Source of the DNA: an uncultured Alcaligenaceae bacterium
GTDB taxonomy: Bacteria; Pseudomonadota; Gammaproteobacteria; Burkholderiales; Burkholderiaceae_B
Reading direction: 5' to 3'
DNA: 14,693 nucleotides
Assembly: GCA_937995985.1 (NCBI GenBank)
Contig: CALKIR010000064.1
Span: forward strand, 1-14,693
A program made the position numbers and the translations under genes. Under the pieces are notes generated by a model. The model saw only the letters and a list, made by a program, of their open reading frames with translations. It was not told the origin of the DNA and did not search any database. Below, one piece after another: positions 6,671 to 13,980 of the stretch (within the stretch, counting starts at the first letter, position 1; each line of letters opens with the position of its first letter).

Positions 6671-6703
6671 AAAAAACCGGTGCTTTTTGCACCGGTTTTT
6701 TTT
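6671..6703. terminator. Bidirectional intrinsic terminator between rpsQ and the aldehyde dehydrogenase gene
   Basis: AAAAAACCGGTGC (6671-6683) and GCACCGGTTTTTT (6689-6701) form a perfect 13-bp stem with a 5-T loop. It has a T-tract on the right for the + strand and an A-tract on the left that serves as T-tract for the - strand. It lies 43 bases after rpsQ and 16 bases past the stop of the convergent gene, so it can end both transcripts. Confidence 0.93.
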
Positions 6704-6718
6704 ATCTGTGTTGTGGGA

Positions 6719-8149
6719 TTAAACTTGGGTTACAAATTTGGTTACTAGGTACCCATCAAAGGTTTCTTGACCTCCTTCGCTACCAATACCACTATCTTTA
6801 ATACCTCCAAAGGGGGTTTCTGGCAATGCGCTGCCAAAGTGATTGATATTGACCATGCCCGCTTGAATTTCAGTAGAAGCCATATGAGCTGTTTGTAAGC
6901 TGTTGGTAAATACATAAGAAGACAACCCATAGGGCAGGCTATTGGCTTCACGAATTACTTCTTGGTGATCTGTAAAGGGGACCAAGGGCGCGATGGGACC
7001 AAAGGGCTCTTCGAGCATGATTTTGGCCTCTTTGGGGACATCGATGAGGACAGTGGGCAGATAAAAATATCCTTCTTGATCGGTTTTTCTGCGTCCTCCG
7101 AGTAAGACTTGAGCGCCTTTTTGGGTGGCATCATCTACAAATTGTTGCATGGCTGCAACCCGGCGCTCATGAGCCAAAGGACCCATGTCAGTTCCTTCTT
7201 TTAGTCCGTCGTCAACCTGAATTTTGGCTAGGGTGGCAGTAAATATATCTTTGAAGGGCTCAAAGACATCACGATGAATATAAAAGCGGGTGGGTGAGAT
7301 ACATACTTGGCCTGCATTGCGAATTTTAAAATAGGCCAGTTGTTTGGCGGCACGCTCGATGTCCGCATCTTCAAATACAATTACGGGGGAATGTCCGCCT
7401 AGCTCCATAGTAATGGGCTTCATATGGGCTCCAGCTAAGGCTGCCAGTTGTTTTCCAACTGGAACTGAGCCAGTAAAGGATACTTTGCGTACGATGGGAG
7501 AGCGGATCAATTTATCTGAAATTTTTTCAGGAACGCCCCAGACCACATTGAGTACTCCTTTGGGGAGGCCAGCTTCGTGGAACATGCGAGCAATAGCCAT
7601 TACTGCACTTGGTGAGTCTTCGGGGCCTTTAATAATGATGGTGCATCCTGCTCCAATAGCAGCACAGATTTTGCGGATGGCTTGGTTATAAGGGAAATTC
7701 CATGGGGTAAAGGCAGCACAAACGCCAATAGGCTCGCGAATGACCATTTGCCGAATATGAGGGCGACGGGAAGGAATAATGCGCCCATAGATACGACGAC
7801 ATTCTTCGGCATGCCAGTCTGCATGATCGGCACAGCTTTTGACTTCTCCAATGGCTTCGTGTAGCGGTTTGCCTTGGTCTAGGGTGATATTGCGGCCAAT
7901 TTCTTCTGCTTGGTCGCGGCTCATTTGGGCGACTTTGCGTAGAATCTCTGAGCGCTCCATAGGCGAGCTGTGACGCCAACTTTCAAAGGCAGTTTGAGCG
8001 GCTTGCAAGGCATTATCGAGATCCTGCTCGGTGGCATGGGGCAGTGTTCCTAAAACCTCTAGGGTAGAAGGGTTAATAATATCTTGGGTGGAACGTCCGT
8101 CACCACTAAGGAATTCGCCATTAATATATAGGGCTAGGTGTTCGTACAT
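6719..8149 (-). CDS. NAD-dependent aldehyde dehydrogenase, succinate-semialdehyde dehydrogenase group
   Basis: The enzyme should oxidise an aldehyde to the acid in the cytoplasm, plausibly succinate semialdehyde to succinate in 4-aminobutyrate breakdown. The 476-residue product is a complete ALDH: PWNFP with N151, cofactor lysine K174 in IIIKGPEDSP, FTGS at 225-228, general base E249 in MELGGHSPVIVF, nucleophile C283 in GQVCISPTR, EEPFGP (380-384), and PFGGIKDSGIGSEGG near the end. E177, three residues after K174, matches the position that favours NAD over NADP in ALDH2-like enzymes. GAGGAG just upstream (8153-8158 region, read on the - strand) supports the start. It is a single gene with no aminotransferase neighbour, so the true substrate is uncertain; ALDH fold and activity are near certain, the succinate-semialdehyde assignment is moderate. 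Confidence 0.9.
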   Translation of the reverse strand: MYEHLALYINGEFLSGDGRSTQDIINPSTLEVLGTLPHATEQDLDNALQAAQTAFESWRHSSPMERSEILRKVAQMSRDQAEEIGRNITLDQGKPLHEAIGEVKSCADHADWHAEECRRIYGRIIPSRRPHIRQMVIREPIGVCAAFTPWNFPYNQAIRKICAAIGAGCTIIIKGPEDSPSAVMAIARMFHEAGLPKGVLNVVWGVPEKISDKLIRSPIVRKVSFTGSVPVGKQLAALAGAHMKPITMELGGHSPVIVFEDADIERAAKQLAYFKIRNAGQVCISPTRFYIHRDVFEPFKDIFTATLAKIQVDDGLKEGTDMGPLAHERRVAAMQQFVDDATQKGAQVLLGGRRKTDQEGYFYLPTVLIDVPKEAKIMLEEPFGPIAPLVPFTDHQEVIREANSLPYGLSSYVFTNSLQTAHMASTEIQAGMVNINHFGSALPETPFGGIKDSGIGSEGGQETFDGYLVTKFVTQV

Positions 8150-8355
8150 GCTGCTCCTCTTTGTCTAAGTAATGGTTTGAGTTTTGCTTTGATTTTATGC
8201 TTTATCAGCTTTTGTTGATAGGGGAAAAGCTCAATTTTTAAGAATTGCGGCAGTGTATTGGTGCTCGAGGAGAGAAAATAAGCGAAAGGATTGGCTCTTA
8301 TCAGAAATTTACCATTTTTTAATGGCGTAATGAGTTTGAAGAAAGAAAAATTTAG

Positions 8356-8368
8356 CTATCAGTGATAG
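8356..8368. promoter_or_regulatory. tet-operator-like palindrome CTATCAGTGATAG
   Basis: The 13-mer has two 6-base arms around a central G and equals the core of the classical tetO2 site of Tn10 as I recall it (TCCCTATCAGTGATAGAGA). It stands in the divergent promoter region. No TetR-type regulator gene is in the window, so any bound protein would be encoded elsewhere. A chance palindrome is possible. Confidence 0.35.
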
Positions 8369-8393
8369 AATGTGCCTGGGTGTAAAAGAAATA

Positions 8394-8481
8394 TAAAAAA
8401 ACCCGCGAAGACGCAAGGTTATGCTTCAAGAATACAGGCCAGAAGCCTGTAGCTCCGCCTTGCCAACAAGCAGAACAGGCC
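8394..8481. repeat. Nested stem-loop element; structured RNA or dispersed palindromic repeat
   Basis: GCAAGG (8413-8418) pairs with CCTTGC (8458-8463) and encloses TACAGGC/GCCTGTA (8433-8439/8445-8451), a 7-bp hairpin with a CAGAA loop. A competing GAAG/CTTC pairing (8407-8410/8424-8427) and a second ACAGGCC copy (8475-8481) allow alternative folds. A run of seven A (about 8394-8401) would be a T-tract if read on the - strand. It is more GC-rich and structured than its surroundings. It matches no RNA family that I can name. Confidence 0.5.
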
Positions 8482-8604
8482 ATGTCATAGGTTTTCAGAT
8501 TGTTATCACGTCTATAAATTGTTTGGTTCTCTTTTGAGTCTTGGCGATTCAAAGGAGGTGCTTTGCTGTGTGGACGTGTAGGCTTTTTCAGCTATTTTGC
8601 TTTC

Positions 8605-8626
8605 TATGCCTATCAGCTTAGGCATA
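8605..8626. promoter_or_regulatory. Perfect inverted repeat upstream of the secretion operon
   Basis: TATGCCTA (8605-8612) and TAGGCATA (8619-8626) are exact inverted copies around a 6-base spacer, about 120 bases before the channel gene. As DNA this suits a dimeric regulator, possibly the LuxR-type protein encoded at the end of the operon; as RNA it is a hairpin in a 5' leader. There is no T-tract, so it is not a terminator. Confidence 0.45.
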
Positions 8627-8748
8627 TCTCTAGAAGCTGTGCTTTGCGTCTTATGGTCCATTGTATTGCATGCGCTTAGTGCGGCTTCTTGTGGATAGTA
8701 GAGTGTTTCATGTTTTGTTAATCACAGAGGTTTGCACAGGAAAAAGAT

Positions 8749-10215
8749 ATGCGAAAGCTTTTAAAAATAATGGTAAGCGCATGTGGGGCCGTTGCTTTTT
8801 TCGGGCAGTCAGCGTGGGCTCAAGCGCAAGAGGAGCAAGCCAGGACTTTATCTGAATCGGTAGAGCGGGCAATTATGACAAACCCTCATATCGGTGCGAT
8901 GTATAAGGACTTTCATTCAGCGCTTGAGGGGCAAAATGTGAGTCGTGGGGAATTATTGCCCGAAATTAATGCTCAAGGATGGGTTGGGCGTGAGTGGCGT
9001 CATAAGTCTTCCACGGATTGGAATAGACGGGGTTATGGTCTGAATTTGCGCCAACTAATTTTTGATGGGTTTTCCACCCTTAACTTGGTCCGTCAGCTGG
9101 GCTTGGAAAAACTAGGCAATTATTTTGAGTTGATGGAAACGGTTGATTCGGTGGCTTTTGAGGCTGCTCAGGCGCATTTAGATGTGCAACGTTATCGTGA
9201 AATGGTTGCGTTGGCACGTGAGAACTATGATTTGCATTTGAATATTTTTAAGCAAATAGAAGAGCGGCAAATGTCTGGGGTAGGGCGTGGGGTAGACTTG
9301 GAGCAGGCCCACGGTCGTCAAGCTTTAGCACAAAGTAATTTAATGACCGAAGCAGGCAATTTAAATGATGTGGAGCAACGCTATCGGCGCATTGTTGGAC
9401 ATCCTGCCCCTGCAGTGTTAATTGATGATTTTGATGCCAATAGCTACATCCCCCAACAGCCTGATAATTTTGCACAGTTTTTACAGGTCAATCCCTCCAT
9501 TTTAGCCAAGCAGGCATTTGTTCAGGCGGCAGAATCAGGGGTGAGATCTGCTCGTGGTCGGTTGGCTCCTACTTTGGAATTGCGGGCTTCAACAGGGCGT
9601 GATAAAAATGAGCCGCCTTATGTGACCGATAGTACCAATGGGCGCAGCTCAAGTGTGCAGTTGTTGATGAGCTATAACATTTTCCGCGGTGGGAGTGATA
9701 GCGCTCGTATTCGCCAAACTTTAGCTCAGAAAGATGCAGCTCAAGAGGTGCGTGATTATACGTGTCGTAATGTACAACAAGAATTAACAATAGCTTGGAA
9801 TAATATCCACCGTTTGCAAGAGCAAATACCTTTTCTGGAGCAGCATGAGTTAGCTACCTCTAAGGTACGAGTGGCTTATATGCAGCAGTTCCAGATTGGG
9901 CAACGCACTTTGCTTGATTTATTAGATACAGAAAATGAGCTATTCGATGCACGCCGTGCATTGGCCAATGCACGTTATGATCTTAAGTTAGCACAATTAC
10001 GCTGGCTGACTTATGCGCATCGTTTATTAAATGCTTTGAATTTGGCAGAGCCTTATAACGAAATGCCCGAAGAAATAGAATCGTTGGTTTTGCCTGAGGA
10101 AAGTATTGCTGCATGTACAGCACCGATGCCTGATTTGAGTAATATTGAGCCTATTCATGTGGAATACCGTACCGGGAACCAACCGCCAATTTTGAGAAAC
10201 TCGGGTTGGAACTAG
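8749..10215 (+). CDS. TolC-family outer-membrane channel of a type I secretion system (LapE/AggA-like)
   Basis: The protein should form a trimeric outer-membrane barrel with a periplasmic alpha-tunnel that docks on the HlyD-type adaptor encoded downstream. The 488-residue product has a signal peptide ending SAWA|QAQ (cut after about residue 24). Two related halves follow, each with a strand segment preceded by a proline: RGELLPEINAQGWVG (66-80) and RGRLAPTLELRAS (269-281). The helical motif GQRTLLDLLDTENELFDARRAL (384-405) is characteristic of this family. Two cysteines, C339 and C456, remain in the mature part and could form a disulfide tying the C-terminal tail to the tunnel. AGGA at 8737-8740 supports the ATG at 8749. 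It is the first gene of the operon. Confidence 0.92.
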   Translation: MRKLLKIMVSACGAVAFFGQSAWAQAQEEQARTLSESVERAIMTNPHIGAMYKDFHSALEGQNVSRGELLPEINAQGWVGREWRHKSSTDWNRRGYGLNLRQLIFDGFSTLNLVRQLGLEKLGNYFELMETVDSVAFEAAQAHLDVQRYREMVALARENYDLHLNIFKQIEERQMSGVGRGVDLEQAHGRQALAQSNLMTEAGNLNDVEQRYRRIVGHPAPAVLIDDFDANSYIPQQPDNFAQFLQVNPSILAKQAFVQAAESGVRSARGRLAPTLELRASTGRDKNEPPYVTDSTNGRSSSVQLLMSYNIFRGGSDSARIRQTLAQKDAAQEVRDYTCRNVQQELTIAWNNIHRLQEQIPFLEQHELATSKVRVAYMQQFQIGQRTLLDLLDTENELFDARRALANARYDLKLAQLRWLTYAHRLLNALNLAEPYNEMPEEIESLVLPEESIAACTAPMPDLSNIEPIHVEYRTGNQPPILRNSGWN

Positions 10216-10248
10216 GGGGGTGATGTTATCAGGCCAAGGAGGAAGATT

Positions 10249-10467
10249 ATGGATGACGAGTTAAGAAGGCGTTTATCAGAGTCGGATATAGAGTTTATCC
10301 GAGTCCTTGAGGATTTGATTGATACTCTGATCGAACAAGGGGTGATTCGTCTGACTGATCTTCCTCCACGGGCATTAGAAAAACTTCAAGAGCGTAAATT
10401 GACTCGAGAGCAGTTACGGCATGGGTTAAATCTCATTGATGAAGAGGATGATGAGCTGCCTCTCTGA
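10249..10467 (+). CDS. Small acidic conserved protein of unknown function in the secretion operon
   Basis: A 72-residue, highly charged, soluble protein, predicted mostly helical, with no signal peptide or membrane segment. The core DIEFIRVLEDLIDTLIEQGV followed by IRLTDLPPRALEKLQERK resembles the C-terminal part of a proteobacterial family often labelled 'tryptophan synthase subunit beta-like'; that label is probably an annotation artefact and says nothing about function. The acidic end (DEEDDELPL) is notable. AAGGAGG just before the ATG (10237-10243) is the strongest ribosome binding site in the operon, and the gene lies between the channel and the ABC transporter with short gaps, so it is surely translated. 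It could be a regulator or cytoplasmic partner of the secretion machine. Function is unknown. Confidence 0.8.
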   Translation: MDDELRRRLSESDIEFIRVLEDLIDTLIEQGVIRLTDLPPRALEKLQERKLTREQLRHGLNLIDEEDDELPL

Positions 10468-10505
10468 TATGTGCTCCCTTCAACACCTCTAAGGTAGGTA
10501 CAGTT

Positions 10506-12668
10506 ATGGCAAATCAAAGCAGTCTCAATGCACAACAGTTGCCACCACATGTCACTCATGATGACCCGCTATTAAGCAGTTTGGTTCAGGTCGTTAAATT
10601 TCATGGCATTGATGCCAGTGCACAGCAATTGACGGTGGGTTTGCCGCTTAAAAATGATGTACTGAGCTTAGACTTGGTGCAGCGGGCGGTGGGACGTGTG
10701 CGTTGTCAATCAACCATAGTGCGGCGCAAATTAAAAGATATTCCCCAAGCTGTTTTGCCTGTTATTTTAGTATTAACGAATGGGCGTACCTGCGTTCTTT
10801 ATGAATACGATGCCCACGAGGCGCTGGTCAGTTATCCCGAGGGGAGTACTCCGGTATCCATTCCTTTTCAAGAATTAGTCGATCAATATGATGGATTAAT
10901 GATTGTTGTACAGCCCCATTTTTATGTGGAATCTCGGGCAAGTGAGGGAATTAAGGACTCAGAACAAAAAAATTGGTTTTGGGTGTCTGTATTTGCAAAT
11001 TGGCGGTTATACCGAGATGCTTTAGGGGCCGCGTTATTGATCAATGTATTTGCGATCATGATGCCCTTATTTACTTTAAATGTGTATGACCGCGTGGTGC
11101 CTAATGAGGCTTTTGAGACCTTATGGGTTATGGCATCAGGGCTGATTCTGGCTTTATTTTTTAATTGGATTCTAACGGTGGTCCGCGCCCGAGTTGTGGA
11201 TAAGGCCAGCAGTGAGGTTGATATCGATGTTTCTGCGCGGATTATGGAGCGGGTACTGGATATTCGTTTGGATAACCGTCCCTCTTCTGTCGGGGCTTTT
11301 GCTGCTAATTTGCGCTCTTTTGAGGCCGTTCGCGATTTTATTGCTTCAGCCAGTCTGACCACTTTTGTGGATTTGCCTTTTTTGTTTTTGTTTTTAGCCG
11401 TGTTAGGGTGGCTGTCCCCTTATTTGATGTTGCCTCCGGCCATTGCAGCAGTATTGGTTTTGGTTGTTTCTGTTTTTTCTCAGTGGCGCATTCGTAAATT
11501 AAGCGGGGATCTTTTTAAGGCAAGTGCACAGCGAAATGCTGTGCTTGTCGAGTCATTAGCGGGCTTAGAAACAGTGAAAGTGCTCAATGCTCAGGGCAGA
11601 ACTCAGCAACGTTGGGAAGAGAGTACTCGAGACATCGCTGCTATTAATTTGAAAATACGGGCGGTTACTTCAGCAACGGTTAGTTTTATACAGTTTGTGC
11701 AGCAAATAGTCACTGTTTCTGTGGTTATTATTGGGGTGTATTTGGTTTCTGCCGCAGAGTTGTCATTAGGGGGAATTATTGCTTCTTCAATGCTTGCAGG
11801 GCGTAGTTTGTCTTCGCTGGGGCCGTTAGCTGGATTGATGATGCAATATTACAATGCGCGTCAGTCTTTATCTGCTATTGATCGGTATATGCAGCTGCCG
11901 GCAGAGCATGAGTTGGGAACTAGTTTTTTACCGCGTCCTTTGTTGCAGGGTGAGGTGGAGTTTAACAATGTGAGCTTTACCTATCCTGACGCAGGGCGTC
12001 CCACCTTAGATGGGGTGAGCTTTAAAGTACAGGCTGGTGAGCGAGTAGGCATTATTGGCCGAATTGGTAGTGGTAAGACCACCATTGCACGGCTGATTTT
12101 AGGACTGTATCAGCCTACCGAGGGAACGGTGTTGATCGATAAGGTCGATCATCGACAAATCGATCCTATAGATGTGCGTCGCTCAATGGGCTATGTGTCT
12201 CAGGATCCGGTGCTTTTTTATGGGACATTAAAACAAAATTTGATGATGGGGGCTCCTTTTGCTACGGATGAGCAGATGTTAGAGGCTGCCAAAATAGCGG
12301 GCGTGGATTATTTTGCTGCACAGCATCCTGAAGGCTATGACATGGTGATTAGCGAACGGGGAGAGTCATTATCCGGAGGGCAGCGGCAGTCTATTGCTGT
12401 GGCCAGGGCGTTATTAAATAATCCTTCGGTGCTTATTTTGGATGAGCCCAGTAGCAATATGGATAATCAAAGTGAGTTGGCGTTGCGTCAGCAGTTAAAG
12501 CCAATTTGTGAGCAAAGAACAGTTTTTTTGATTACGCACCGCATGCCTTTGCTGGAGTTGGTTGATCGCTTAATTGTGATTGATGAGGGGCGTATTGTTG
12601 CGGATGGGCCAAAAGAACAAGTGATTGCAGCGCTACGGGAGCGTCGTATTGGTCAGCGTAGGAGCTAA
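10506..12668 (+). CDS. Type I secretion ABC transporter with inactive C39-like domain (LapB/LssB-like)
   Basis: This inner-membrane ATPase should recognise and drive export of the substrate. In the 720-residue product, residues 18-140 are a C39-peptidase-like domain in which the catalytic cysteine position (D20-P21) and the usual histidine position (C96) are both changed, so it can bind but not cleave. Membrane helices lie roughly at 170-192, 205-226, 284-325 and 395-435. The ATPase domain has Walker A GRIGSGKTT (518-526), Q-loop Q566, signature LSGGQRQ (622-628), Walker B VLILDE (642-647) with E647, and H-loop H678, all intact. A dead C39-like domain is typical of exporters of RTX proteins and LapA-type adhesins, whose signal is C-terminal and not cut. 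It is followed by the adaptor gene after 5 bases. Confidence 0.95.
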   Translation: MANQSSLNAQQLPPHVTHDDPLLSSLVQVVKFHGIDASAQQLTVGLPLKNDVLSLDLVQRAVGRVRCQSTIVRRKLKDIPQAVLPVILVLTNGRTCVLYEYDAHEALVSYPEGSTPVSIPFQELVDQYDGLMIVVQPHFYVESRASEGIKDSEQKNWFWVSVFANWRLYRDALGAALLINVFAIMMPLFTLNVYDRVVPNEAFETLWVMASGLILALFFNWILTVVRARVVDKASSEVDIDVSARIMERVLDIRLDNRPSSVGAFAANLRSFEAVRDFIASASLTTFVDLPFLFLFLAVLGWLSPYLMLPPAIAAVLVLVVSVFSQWRIRKLSGDLFKASAQRNAVLVESLAGLETVKVLNAQGRTQQRWEESTRDIAAINLKIRAVTSATVSFIQFVQQIVTVSVVIIGVYLVSAAELSLGGIIASSMLAGRSLSSLGPLAGLMMQYYNARQSLSAIDRYMQLPAEHELGTSFLPRPLLQGEVEFNNVSFTYPDAGRPTLDGVSFKVQAGERVGIIGRIGSGKTTIARLILGLYQPTEGTVLIDKVDHRQIDPIDVRRSMGYVSQDPVLFYGTLKQNLMMGAPFATDEQMLEAAKIAGVDYFAAQHPEGYDMVISERGESLSGGQRQSIAVARALLNNPSVLILDEPSSNMDNQSELALRQQLKPICEQRTVFLITHRMPLLELVDRLIVIDEGRIVADGPKEQVIAALRERRIGQRRS

Positions 12669-12673
12669 ACGCG

Positions 12674-13954
12674 ATGGATATAAATGACCTATTGAAAAAG
12701 CAAACCATGCGCGGTTCACGTCTGTTGGTTTGGTTATCTATCTTGGTAGTTATTGGATTAATTATTTGGGCCTATCATGCTTGGATTGATGAGGTGGTGC
12801 GTGGCGAGGGAAAGGTCGTGCCCTCGCGTAAGGTGCAGGTAGTGCAAAGCTTAGATGGGGGGGTGGTTGAGGAAATTATGGTGCGGCCAGGGCAGTTGGT
12901 CAACGAAGGGGATGTGTTGTTGCGTATTGATCCCACGCGGTTTTCTTCAACTTTGGGAGAAACCGAGGCGGAAATTTTAGCACTCAAGGCCAAGGCCGCA
13001 CGTCTATTAGCATTGGCTGATGGAGAGGTGATTGAGATTCCTAGTGAGGTTGTGCTCGAGGCGCCTGAGTTAGCGGATATGGAGGTGCGCATTTGGGAGA
13101 GCCGTTCGCAGGAGCTAGAAAATAGTTTGGCTATCGCTCAGGAGCAGCTCAAGCAGCGTCAAGAAGAGTTACGTGAAACAGAAGCCAATCGTGAGCAAGC
13201 GGCCCAAAGCTGTGGCATTACTTCTCAAGAGCTGCGTATGACTCGGCCATTGTTAGAGTCCGGAGCGGTGTCTCAAGTAGATATTTTACGGTTGCAGCGG
13301 GATGTGGCGAAGTATTGTGGCGAGCAAAAAGCTTATACCGCGCAGATCGATCGTATTGAAGCTGCTATCCAAGAAGCAGAGAAGCGTTTGAGGGAAACAG
13401 AAATTGTATTTAGAAATGAGGCTCGTTCTGAACTTTCTGAAACGCGGGCGCGTTTAGCTACTTTACTTGAGGGTCAGGTTGGGTTAGCCGATCGGGTGCG
13501 TTTGGCTGAAATACGCTCTCCTGTTCGTGGGGTGGTAAAGACTTTGCATGCGAATACATTGGGTGGGGTGGTACAGCCCGGTCACGATATTTTGGAGATC
13601 GTGCCTTCTGACGATTCTTTGTTGTTAGAGGTTCGTATTAATCCTCGAGATATTGGTTTTATTCGGCCTGGGCAGCAGGCCAGCGTGAAGTTTACTGCGT
13701 ATGACTTCACTGTATATGGTGGGTTAGATGGTGAGGTTGAGCAAATTAGTGCCGATACCTTAGTTGATGAACAGGGCAATACCTATTATGTAGCCGATGT
13801 GCGTACGAAAAGTGCTTTTTTAGGGGATGAAGAAAAGCCTATTATCCCTGGCATGATGGCTGATGTGCATATATTGACAGGTAAACGCACGGTGTTGCAG
13901 TACTTGCTTAAACCCATTTTAAGAGCGCGAGAAAATGCTTTTGTAGAGCGTTAG
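12674..13954 (+). CDS. HlyD-family periplasmic adaptor of the type I secretion system (LapC-like)
   Basis: The adaptor bridges the ABC transporter and the TolC-type channel. The 426-residue product has a short cytoplasmic N-terminus, one membrane helix at 17-37, a lipoyl-like half-motif around VQVVQSLDGGVVEEIMVRPG (55-73), a long coiled-coil hairpin at about 95-275, the second lipoyl half (IRSPVRGVVKTL, 280-291) and a beta-barrel C-terminus ending IIPGMMADVHILTGKRTVLQYLLKPI. The hairpin tip LLESGAVS (193-200) with RMTRP before it is the expected channel contact. Cysteines C180 and C215 lie at equal distance on either side of this tip and could be joined by a disulfide across the two helices. 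Length is normal for the family. It probably shares a transcript with the genes before and after it. Confidence 0.95.
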   Translation: MDINDLLKKQTMRGSRLLVWLSILVVIGLIIWAYHAWIDEVVRGEGKVVPSRKVQVVQSLDGGVVEEIMVRPGQLVNEGDVLLRIDPTRFSSTLGETEAEILALKAKAARLLALADGEVIEIPSEVVLEAPELADMEVRIWESRSQELENSLAIAQEQLKQRQEELRETEANREQAAQSCGITSQELRMTRPLLESGAVSQVDILRLQRDVAKYCGEQKAYTAQIDRIEAAIQEAEKRLRETEIVFRNEARSELSETRARLATLLEGQVGLADRVRLAEIRSPVRGVVKTLHANTLGGVVQPGHDILEIVPSDDSLLLEVRINPRDIGFIRPGQQASVKFTAYDFTVYGGLDGEVEQISADTLVDEQGNTYYVADVRTKSAFLGDEEKPIIPGMMADVHILTGKRTVLQYLLKPILRARENAFVER

Positions 13955-13980
13955 CGTATTAAGGGCCATTAGGAGAAATT

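Larger units (their letters stand above)
8150..8748. other. Gene-free divergent intergenic region (about 600 bases)
   Basis: It separates the - strand aldehyde dehydrogenase from the + strand secretion operon and must hold both promoters, though no strong -35/-10 pair is visible. It contains an imperfect stem AGCTTTT/AAAAGCT (8207-8213/8225-8231), a tet-operator-like palindrome (8356-8368), a nested stem-loop element (about 8401-8481) and a perfect inverted repeat (8605-8626). TATCAG recurs in it four times (8203, 8299, 8358 and 8611 areas). No convincing coding sequence is seen. Confidence 0.6.

Noticed and set aside
8207..8231. AGCTTTT/AAAAGCT inverted repeat as a terminator
   Set aside because: AT-rich 7-bp stem with an 11-base loop and no T-tract on either strand in the right place; too weak to call.
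8401..8463. Resemblance to a type I cyclic di-GMP riboswitch (GACGCAAGG stretch)
   Set aside because: Only GACGCAA matches; the upstream GCAAACC-type strand, the tetraloop receptor and the following GCCT-type pairing were not found. Kept as an unassigned structure instead.
8352..8552. Open frame of 66 codons on the - strand
   Set aside because: It is mostly made of the nested stem-loop element and ends in the tet-like palindrome; composition is not protein-like and no good ribosome binding site was seen. The DNA structure explains it better.
8661..8699. Sigma-70 promoter for the secretion operon (TTGTAT or TTGCAT with GATAGT)
   Set aside because: Spacing between the candidate boxes is wrong (over 20 bases) and matches are poor, so no promoter was called.
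8661..8855. Open frame of 64 codons on the + strand
   Set aside because: It overlaps the start and signal peptide of the TolC-type gene in another frame and has no ribosome binding site; the TolC frame is clearly real.
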